DNA from: Mollicutes bacterium
Lineage (GTDB): Bacteria > Bacillota_I > Bacilli_A > Izemoplasmatales > Izemoplasmataceae
NCBI GenBank assembly: GCA_003551405.1
Contig: PUMO01000005.1
Location: 1 to 6,618 of the forward strand
Direction of reading: 5' to 3'
DNA length: 6,618 nt
A program made the translations under genes and the position numbers. Positions within the stretch are counted from its first letter, which is position 1, and the number at the start of each line of letters is the position of its first letter. Below the pieces are notes generated by a model that was not told where the DNA came from, ran no database searches, and was given only the letters and a program-made list of their open reading frames with translations. This document shows, piece after piece, positions 1-5,016 of this stretch.

Positions 1-742
1 CTGGCGCACGGCTGTACTCATTGCGGTCGGTTTTGCATTGTTTGTGACCGTGGTAATGATTCGAACCTATCAACCGATTAATAATAATGGTGATAAAAGT
101 GGAACCAAAAAGGACAATAAAGGTCAACTTAAGACAGTTGTCAAAATGCCGCTTGTTTGGATTGTTGCAATCATGGGCATTGTCGTTGGTTTATCAGTGG
201 GTAGCATTACCATTCATTACAGTTTGTTTTTGACTGGTGATTTAGCGTTTACTGCATCCACCGCAGGCTTTTTTCTTGCATTATTTAACGCTGGTGGCAT
301 TTTGGGGAACCCATTGTTTGGTTATATTAATGATCGGTTTTTACATTCCAACCGAAGGATTGCCCTTTTTGGGTTATCTTTAGGGATAGCTACCCTATAT
401 CTCTTCATGGGTGGTGTCATCATTCAAGGTGTGCTTCCAGGCTTGATGCTCGGTGTGTTCTCATTTGTCTTGGGCATGTTTTCTTTTGCGGTCATTGGTA
501 TGCTATTTACTACGGTAGGTGATGTGGCCGGCGCAAAACTCATGGGAACTGCAACCGCCATTATTCTTATATCCATTCGTTTGACCATGGTCATCGCACC
601 GCCACTTATTGGCTTTTTGGCTGATATTTCTGGTTCTTATGCACTGAGTTGGTTCACAAGTGCCATCGCGATTGCGGCTATTGGGACTTTATTTATGATT
701 CTTACCGCACCACACAAAGATACGCTTCGGCGCACGAACTAA
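1..742 (+). CDS. MFS transporter, C-terminal part (5' end outside window)
   Basis: This is the 3' part of a gene for an integral membrane transporter of the major facilitator superfamily. The frame is open from base 2 and gives 246 residues ending at TAA (740-742). The TTG at 38 is in frame but is not a credible start, because the residues before it (starting Trp-Arg) align with Trp166-Arg167 of the downstream paralogue. About 165 N-terminal residues therefore lie outside the window. What is visible is the end of the N-terminal six-helix bundle, a polar central loop (QPINNNG and a Lys/Asp-rich stretch), and the whole C-terminal bundle. The C-terminal bundle includes the second-half motif-A-like loop GYINDRF...SNRR. 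By eye about two thirds of residues match the next gene. The substrate cannot be told from the sequence; a small anionic or organic solute would suit related families, but that is a guess. Confidence 0.9.
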   Translation, partial: WRTAVLIAVGFALFVTVVMIRTYQPINNNGDKSGTKKDNKGQLKTVVKMPLVWIVAIMGIVVGLSVGSITIHYSLFLTGDLAFTASTAGFFLALFNAGGILGNPLFGYINDRFLHSNRRIALFGLSLGIATLYLFMGGVIIQGVLPGLMLGVFSFVLGMFSFAVIGMLFTTVGDVAGAKLMGTATAIILISIRLTMVIAPPLIGFLADISGSYALSWFTSAIAIAAIGTLFMILTAPHKDTLRRTN

Positions 743-782
743 TCACTTGATGTCTCAATTAAGCGCTCTAAAGATAATAAGG

Positions 783-805
783 CGTGCCATAAGGCACGTT
801 TTTTT
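783..805 (+). terminator. Intrinsic terminator after first MFS gene
   Basis: CGTGCC (783-788) pairs perfectly with GGCACG (793-798) around an ATAA loop. Seven T residues follow at once (799-805). It lies about 40 bases after the stop codon and before the promoter of the next gene, so it should separate transcription of the two transporters. Confidence 0.88.
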
Positions 806-816
806 ATGTACAACGG

Positions 817-845
817 TTGTCATTGACTACATAAAAAGTTATAAT
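817..845 (+). promoter_or_regulatory. Sigma-A-type promoter of second MFS gene
   Basis: The -35 is TTGTCA (817-822) and the -10 is TATAAT (840-845), with exactly 17 bp between them. The -35 differs from consensus at one base and the -10 is perfect. Transcription would begin near 852, giving a leader of about 35 bases. The promoter lies just after the upstream terminator, so the second transporter is probably transcribed on its own. Confidence 0.85.
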
Positions 846-856
846 ATGAATGATAA

Positions 857-868
857 TTGCATATGCAA
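857..868 (+). promoter_or_regulatory. Perfect palindrome TTGCATATGCAA, putative operator
   Basis: This is a perfect 12-bp inverted repeat. It lies between the -10 element and the ribosome binding site, just after the predicted transcription start. That is a usual place for a repressor operator. It could also be a chance palindrome. No regulator gene is visible in the window, so the binding protein is unknown. Confidence 0.4.
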
Positions 869-872
869 CAAC

Positions 873-878
873 AGGAGG
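873..878 (+). promoter_or_regulatory. Ribosome binding site AGGAGG setting the start at 886
   Basis: A perfect AGGAGG lies 7 bases before the ATG at 886. The in-frame ATG at 850 has no such site, falls at or before the predicted transcription start, and would add 12 residues not needed by the family. The start at 886 is therefore preferred. Confidence 0.9.
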
Positions 879-885
879 ACGTTTC

Positions 886-2124
886 ATGAAATCAAACGCT
901 GCAAAGCAAGTGTCCGTTTTGTCGACACTTTTTATTATGTCAACAGCCTATATTGCTGTTTTTACAAGTGTTCAGGGATTCAAGGCGATGATGCCTTTAA
1001 TTCAAGCGGACTTTAACTTAAGTAGTGCCCAATCAGGGCTTTATTCAACGTTCTTTTACTTGAGCGGTGTGGCCCTGGCAATTTTTGCCGGTCAAATTGT
1101 TGATAAAATTGGCCCTAAAAAAGGACTGATCAGTGGTGTTATTGTCATCGCATCTCTTATGATTTTGCATACGGTCATGCCTTATTTCCCTTTAATTTTG
1201 CTTCTTGCGTTAATCACAGGTGTTGGTTTTAGCGTGGTGACGCCCGCGGTCAATAAAGGAATCATTGAAATGGTAGACCCTTCCAAGCGTGCGGTGTCAA
1301 ACGGCATCGTCCATGCCGGGGGTGGGATTGGCGGTATTATTGGTGCATCCATACTCCCTGCCATTGGTGAGCGGTTAGGTTGGCGCGTCAGTATTTTACT
1401 TGCGGCAGGCATCGCATTCTTACTAGCTGTTGTGTTGATTAAACGGTATCAACCCATCAATAATAATGGGGTTGATGATGATGAACCGCGCGATACAAAA
1501 TCAGACATTTTGGCAGTGCTTAAAAACCCATTGGTCTGGATGGTGGCCATGATGGGCATGGTTATGGGACTCTCAATTGGAAATATGACCATCCATTATA
1601 CCTTGTTTTTAACGGGAGACCTCGGATTCACCGCCTCAACCGCAGGTGCGTTTCTTAGTGTTTTTATTGCGGGTGGTATTATTGGGAATCCTGGCTTCGG
1701 CTATATCAATGACAGGTTTTTAAACTCAAACCGCAGACTTTCACTGGCCGCGCTGGCATTTATTATCGCTGGATTTTTCTTTGTCATGGGAAGCACTGTC
1801 ATTGAAGGTGTCCTTCCCAGTACACTCTTGTTGGTATTCACCTTTGTTTTTGGGATGTTTTCCTTTGCGACCATTGGCATGCTATTTACAACCATTGGTG
1901 ATGTGGCTGGGCCTAAATTGATTGGGACAGCGTCAGGCATCATTTTGATTTCTACACGTCTTACCATGGTGATTGCGCCACCACTTATCGGTCATTTGGC
2001 AGACATTACAGGAAGCTATGCGCTTAGTTGGTATACCATTGCGGCCATTATGGTTGTGGTGTCTTTTATCTTTTTAGTTTTGACGGCTTCCTATAAGAAT
2101 CAACTCAGACGTGTTTCCAAATAA
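886..2124 (+). CDS. MFS transporter, tandem paralogue (412 aa)
   Basis: This is a complete 12-helix transporter of the major facilitator superfamily, expected in the cytoplasmic membrane and driven by an ion gradient. The N-terminal bundle covers roughly residues 12-186. It carries motif A, GQIVDKIGPKKG (69-80), in the loop between helices 2 and 3, and Gly-rich helices around 145-154. A polar central loop follows (about 187-213). The C-terminal bundle (about 214-400) holds a second motif-A-like loop, GYINDRF (272-278) ending SNRR. The length of 412 residues is normal for a 12-helix MFS protein. The start is fixed by AGGAGG at 873-878. The upstream gene is a close paralogue, with near-identical stretches such as FGYINDRF, GMLFTT and RLTMVIAPPLIG, so the pair arose by tandem duplication. 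The substrate is not recognisable from motifs. Its own promoter and a palindromic candidate operator suggest separate control from the upstream copy. Confidence 0.92.
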   Translation: MKSNAAKQVSVLSTLFIMSTAYIAVFTSVQGFKAMMPLIQADFNLSSAQSGLYSTFFYLSGVALAIFAGQIVDKIGPKKGLISGVIVIASLMILHTVMPYFPLILLLALITGVGFSVVTPAVNKGIIEMVDPSKRAVSNGIVHAGGGIGGIIGASILPAIGERLGWRVSILLAAGIAFLLAVVLIKRYQPINNNGVDDDEPRDTKSDILAVLKNPLVWMVAMMGMVMGLSIGNMTIHYTLFLTGDLGFTASTAGAFLSVFIAGGIIGNPGFGYINDRFLNSNRRLSLAALAFIIAGFFFVMGSTVIEGVLPSTLLLVFTFVFGMFSFATIGMLFTTIGDVAGPKLIGTASGIILISTRLTMVIAPPLIGHLADITGSYALSWYTIAAIMVVVSFIFLVLTASYKNQLRRVSK

Positions 2125-2136
2125 TCTAAGCATAAC

Positions 2137-2176
2137 AAACGGCCCGCAAATATGTTTTAATATTTGCGGGCCGTTT
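2137..2176 (+). terminator. 17-bp GC-rich hairpin, probable terminator of second MFS gene
   Basis: Bases 2137-2153 pair without mismatch with 2160-2176 around a 6-base loop (GTTTTA). The core is CGGCCCGC/GCGGGCCG. Only three T residues follow the stem before AAAT, so the U-tract is weak for a classical Rho-independent terminator, but the stem is very stable. It starts 12 bases after the stop codon. Because the flanks are nearly symmetrical (AAA...TTT), it could act in both directions. Confidence 0.7.
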
Positions 2177-2199
2177 AAATTACTGGGTGTCAGATTTTT

Positions 2200-2208
2200 T
2201 GGTATAAT
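2200..2208 (+). promoter_or_regulatory. Extended -10 promoter of the CRY-DASH gene
   Basis: TGGTATAAT is a perfect TATAAT (2203-2208) preceded by the TG of an extended -10 element. The hexamer at 17-bp spacing (TTACTG, 2180-2185) is a poor -35, so the extended -10 probably does the work. The start site would be near 2215, leaving a leader of about 16 bases with the ribosome binding site in it. Confidence 0.7.
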
Positions 2209-2230
2209 ATTTGATAAAGAAGGTGATTGA

Positions 2231-3643
2231 ATGAACGCACTGGTCTGGTTTCGCAATGATCTTAGAGTACACGATCATAAAGCGCTTTATGAAGCAGCAT
2301 CGACCCATGATTCAATCATTGGCGTTTATGTGATTGATGATTTCAATGCCAAAACCGCCCACGGATTCTTAAAGCATTCAGAGCATAAACGTCAGTTTTT
2401 AAAGGAATCATTGGAGGATTTAAGAAAACGCCTTGAAACGTTGAATATTCCTTTGATTGTTAAAGAGGGGCCAGTGTCTGAGGTGTTTGATGCACTCAGC
2501 CAACGTTATCATATTGATTATGTTTATTATCATCGTGAAATTGGGGATGAGGAAACTGCACGCGAGAAGGACTTGCATAATCGAACGAGTCTCAATGTAA
2601 AATCATTTTTTCAAAAAACCTTGTTGCATCCGGATGATTTACCGTATTCAACGCAGAATATGCCTGATGTTTTCACGCATTTTCGCAAAGACGTTGAACG
2701 CAATTGGAAGGTAAGAAAACCACTGCCAGTGCCTTCTAGGTTATCAAAGCGTATTCAGATTCAGCGTGAAGATTGTGAAGGCTTGAACGTGATAAAAAAC
2801 GGACCATCATCGATACCGTGCATTGGCGGTGAAACGCAAGGGTTAAAGCGCTTGAATTATTACTTGTTTGACAGTGACGCCATCGCAACATACAAAGAAA
2901 CCCGCAATGGTATGCTAAGGTACGATGATTCTTCAAAACTTTCCCCTTATTTGGCTTACGGCTGTATTTCTCCTAGAACGGTATATGAACACATTAAAAC
3001 CTATGAAGCGACCCGCATAAAAAATCAATCGACCTATTGGCTTGTTTTTGAATTGCTTTGGCGTGATTTTTTCAGCTTTATTCATTGTAAGGTTGGGAAC
3101 CATTTGTTTAGAGTTGGTGGGATTCAAAATGTTGATATACCTTGGCACAAAAACGAAACGGATATTGTCAAATGGATTGAAGGACGAACCGGCTATCCAC
3201 TGGTTGATGCGGCCATGCGAGAACTTAAACAAACGGGCTACATGTCCAACCGGGCCAGGCAGAATGTCGCAAGCTTCTTAACGAAGAATCTTGGAATCGA
3301 CTGGCGTGTGGGGGCTGAGTGGTTTGAATCACAATTAATTGATCATGATGTTTCTAGTAACTACGGGAATTGGAATTATATAGCAGGCATCGGAAATGAT
3401 GCCCGTGAATTTCGGCTTTTCAATGTTACAAAACAAGGCAAACGCTATGACCCTAACGGCGAGTATGTCAAAACATGGGTCAATGAGATTAAACATGTAG
3501 ATGAAAGTTTAATTTATGATCTACCGACGTTGAACCCAGTTTTTAAACAGTCATTGCTTACAGACTATCCTGAGCCAATGGTTGATTTTGAAAATTCTAC
3601 AGCGAAGTGGAAAACAATCTATTTAAAGGCTTATAAGAAATGA
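2231..3643 (+). CDS. Cryptochrome-DASH / photolyase-family flavoprotein
   Basis: This is a 470-residue member of the photolyase/cryptochrome family, CRY-DASH type. These flavoproteins bind FAD and usually an antenna folate, and use blue light to repair cyclobutane pyrimidine dimers, mainly in single-stranded or looped DNA. Residues 1-130 form the Rossmann-like antenna domain, starting LVWFRNDLRVHD. The stretch 134-170 (LPYS...PDVFTHFRK...VRKPLPVP) is typical of DASH proteins. The FAD domain follows, with YKETRNG (221-227), SSKLSPYLAYGCISPR (234-249), FELLWRDF (273-280) and NYGNWNY (377-383). By alignment from memory with E. coli photolyase, the triad is Trp381-Trp358-Trp305 and the active site has Glu274, Trp277 and Asn377. 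Gln344 and Tyr383 replace E. coli Met345 and Trp384, both DASH hallmarks. A good ribosome binding site (GAAGGTG) precedes the ATG. The next gene has its own promoter, although no terminator lies between them. No antenna-cofactor call can be made. Confidence 0.93.
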   Translation: MNALVWFRNDLRVHDHKALYEAASTHDSIIGVYVIDDFNAKTAHGFLKHSEHKRQFLKESLEDLRKRLETLNIPLIVKEGPVSEVFDALSQRYHIDYVYYHREIGDEETAREKDLHNRTSLNVKSFFQKTLLHPDDLPYSTQNMPDVFTHFRKDVERNWKVRKPLPVPSRLSKRIQIQREDCEGLNVIKNGPSSIPCIGGETQGLKRLNYYLFDSDAIATYKETRNGMLRYDDSSKLSPYLAYGCISPRTVYEHIKTYEATRIKNQSTYWLVFELLWRDFFSFIHCKVGNHLFRVGGIQNVDIPWHKNETDIVKWIEGRTGYPLVDAAMRELKQTGYMSNRARQNVASFLTKNLGIDWRVGAEWFESQLIDHDVSSNYGNWNYIAGIGNDAREFRLFNVTKQGKRYDPNGEYVKTWVNEIKHVDESLIYDLPTLNPVFKQSLLTDYPEPMVDFENSTAKWKTIYLKAYKK

Positions 3644-3668
3644 AAGCATTCGTAAATTCGTTTTAACG

Positions 3669-3677
3669 TGTTAGAAT
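3669..3677 (+). promoter_or_regulatory. Extended -10 promoter of the alcohol dehydrogenase gene
   Basis: TGTTAGAAT contains TAGAAT (3672-3677), one base from the -10 consensus, with the TG of an extended -10. The hexamer 17 bp upstream (TTCGTA, 3649-3654) matches the -35 consensus at only three positions. There is no hairpin terminator after the photolyase-family gene, so read-through from it is also possible. Confidence 0.5.
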
Positions 3678-3699
3678 AAACTTGTCCATTATCTTTATT

Positions 3700-3706
3700 A
3701 GGAGGG
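3700..3706 (+). promoter_or_regulatory. Ribosome binding site AGGAGGG supporting a GTG start
   Basis: AGGAGGG lies 6 bases before GTG (3713). No in-frame ATG is available until residue 35, well inside the conserved N-terminal domain, so GTG is the start. Confidence 0.9.
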
Positions 3707-3712
3707 TCTACA

Positions 3713-4891
3713 GTGGAAAATTTTCGCTTTTATTCACCCACAGAATTTGTGTTCGGAAAAGATACGGAACAAGAAGTTGGTACGTTACTTTCTTCTTACG
3801 GTGCCCGTAAAGTAATGCTTCATTATGGCGGGGGGTCCATTAAAAAAACAGGACTTTATGACCGTGTCAAGGCTTCTATTCGTGACGCTGGATTAGAAAT
3901 TGTTGAACTTGGTGGTGTCAAACCCAATCCGCTGGATGGTTTGGTTTATGAAGGCATTGAACTTGCAAAACGGGAAAATGTCGATTTTATTTTGGCTGTT
4001 GGTGGTGGGTCTGTGATTGATTCCGCGAAAGCCATTGCGGCCGGTGTGCCCTACAGTGGCGATTTTTGGGACTTTTTTGACCGTAAAGCCAAAGTGGAAG
4101 ACGCCATTGCGCTTGCGACCATACTCACCATACCGGCCGCAGGTTCTGAAGGCTCACCCGCAATGGTGATTACCAAGGAAGATGAAGGATTAAAACGTGG
4201 ATCTGGGTCTAATTTGCTCCGTCCAAAGTTTTCTATTATCAACCCTGAGCTTACCTATACCTTGCCGATGTGGCAGACAGCCGCAGGCATTGTCGATATG
4301 ATGTCTCATATTTTTGAACGGTATTTATCGAAAACCGAGGATGTTATTTTAACAGACCGTATGATGGAGGCCACGCTTGTTTCCGTTATTGAGGCGTCAT
4401 ATGCCTTGCTAAATAACCCTGAGGATTACGAAGCGCGCGCGACCATTTGTTGGGCGGGGACGATCGCCCATAACGGTCAACTTGGTGTTGGACGGGAAGA
4501 AGACTGGGTGACACATGCACTTGAACATGAGTTAAGTGCTCTATATGATATGACCCATGGCGCTGGTCTTGCGGTGATGTTCCCTGCATACATGCTTTAT
4601 AATCTTGAAGAGGATGTTGAACGGTTTTATCGCCTGGCTGTCAATGTATTTGGTGTGGGTGATAACCATTATCAAAAGAAACACGTTGCGCTTGAAGGCA
4701 TTCGTAGATTGAAAAGATTCTTTAATGATATTGGCATGCCAACGACACTAAAAGCGGCGGGTGCCAAGAAAGAAGATATTCCTTTATTGGTTGAAACCTT
4801 GAAGAAAAACAAAGGCGAATCATTTGGTTCATTTGCGTCACTGACATTAGAAGATGCAAAAAAAATATACGAACTCGCTTGGAGCGAGTGA
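3713..4891 (+). CDS. Iron-containing alcohol dehydrogenase, butanol dehydrogenase (BDH/YqhD) type
   Basis: This is a 392-residue group III (iron-dependent) alcohol dehydrogenase. Such cytosolic enzymes reduce aldehydes to alcohols, or the reverse, with NAD(P)H, in fermentation or aldehyde detoxification. The N-terminal dinucleotide domain (about 1-180) contains YGGGSIKKTGLYD (38-50), GGVKPNP (67-73), GGGSVIDSAKAIA (97-109) and AAGSEGS (142-148). The C-terminal helical domain carries the metal ligands Asp195, His199, His268 and His282, in VDMMSHIFE, WVTHALEHEL and THGAGLA. All four are present with the spacing seen in E. coli YqhD (194/198/267/281). The GGGSIKKTG motif resembles YqhD, which prefers NADPH; that preference is only an inference here. 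The length is normal for the family. The enzyme starts at GTG and is followed by tandem hairpins, so it is probably monocistronic, or at most co-transcribed with the photolyase-family gene. The real substrate cannot be told from the sequence. Confidence 0.94.
   Translation: MENFRFYSPTEFVFGKDTEQEVGTLLSSYGARKVMLHYGGGSIKKTGLYDRVKASIRDAGLEIVELGGVKPNPLDGLVYEGIELAKRENVDFILAVGGGSVIDSAKAIAAGVPYSGDFWDFFDRKAKVEDAIALATILTIPAAGSEGSPAMVITKEDEGLKRGSGSNLLRPKFSIINPELTYTLPMWQTAAGIVDMMSHIFERYLSKTEDVILTDRMMEATLVSVIEASYALLNNPEDYEARATICWAGTIAHNGQLGVGREEDWVTHALEHELSALYDMTHGAGLAVMFPAYMLYNLEEDVERFYRLAVNVFGVGDNHYQKKHVALEGIRRLKRFFNDIGMPTTLKAAGAKKEDIPLLVETLKKNKGESFGSFASLTLEDAKKIYELAWSE
4873..4889 (+). terminator. Hairpin overlapping the dehydrogenase stop codon
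   Basis: ACTCGCT (4873-4879) pairs perfectly with AGCGAGT (4883-4889) around a 3-base loop. The stem includes the first base of the TGA stop codon, and GAATTTT follows. It may be a first, weak terminator or a structure protecting the 3' end. The evidence is the symmetry only. Confidence 0.4.
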
Positions 4892-4895
4892 ATTT

Positions 4896-4921
4896 TGCCT
4901 GGATCAAAAAAGATCCAGGCA
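4896..4921 (+). terminator. Terminator hairpin after the dehydrogenase gene
   Basis: TGCCTGGATC (4896-4905) pairs perfectly with GATCCAGGCA (4912-4921) around a loop of six A. TTGTTCG follows, so the U-tract is short and interrupted. It lies 4 bases after the stop codon, before the promoter of the next gene, and is the main candidate for the transcription end. Confidence 0.72.
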
Positions 4922-4935
4922 TTGTTCGTAAAATG

Positions 4936-4950
4936 TTGAAAGCGCTTTTT
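4936..4950 (+). promoter_or_regulatory. cre-like site (possible CcpA binding site)
   Basis: This stretch matches the Bacillus-type catabolite responsive element WTGNAANCGNWNNCW at all specified positions except the C near the 3' end, where it has T. Its core is the palindrome AAAGCGCTTT (4939-4948). It overlaps the -35 region of the promoter for the EF-G-like gene, where a bound regulator would repress. cre-like matches are common by chance, and no CcpA gene is in view. Confidence 0.35.
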
Positions 4951-4966
4951 TAAATAAGCAATTATT

Positions 4967-4975
4967 TGGTACAAT
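4967..4975 (+). promoter_or_regulatory. Extended -10 promoter of the EF-G-like gene
   Basis: TGGTACAAT contains TACAAT (4970-4975), one base from consensus, with the TG of an extended -10. The 17-bp-spaced -35 (TTTTTA, 4947-4952) is weak. The immediate context, TTTGGTAYAAT, is the same as at the CRY-DASH promoter. An AAATAA/TTATTT inverted repeat (4952-4957 and 4962-4967) lies between the -35 and -10. The leader would be about 35 bases. Confidence 0.65.
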
Positions 4976-5016
4976 AAAGATAGCGCAAATATTAAATACA
5001 TAAAGGGGTTGGTCAA

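Noticed and set aside
38..742. First MFS gene as a complete short gene starting at TTG 38
   Set aside because: The frame is open to the window edge and aligns with the paralogue before position 38, so the gene is cut by the window and not truncated.
823..828. TTGACT as the -35 of the second MFS promoter
   Set aside because: It is only 11 bp from TATAAT at 840-845. TTGTCA at 817-822 has the proper 17-bp spacing.
850..885. Upstream in-frame ATG at 850 as the start of the second MFS gene
   Set aside because: It has no ribosome binding site and lies at or before the predicted transcription start. AGGAGG at 873-878 points to 886.
747..1016. Short + strand reading frame across the MFS upstream region
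   Set aside because: It runs over the terminator, the promoter and the start of the real gene in another frame, with no ribosome binding site or recognisable protein features.
3675..3699. AATAAA/TTTATT inverted repeat in the leader of the dehydrogenase as a riboswitch or thermosensor
   Set aside because: Only six A-T pairs across a 13-base loop; too weak to claim.
4939..4951. AAAGCGCTTT plus T-run as an intrinsic terminator
   Set aside because: The palindrome has no loop, so it cannot form a terminator hairpin of useful length; a DNA-binding site is a better reading.
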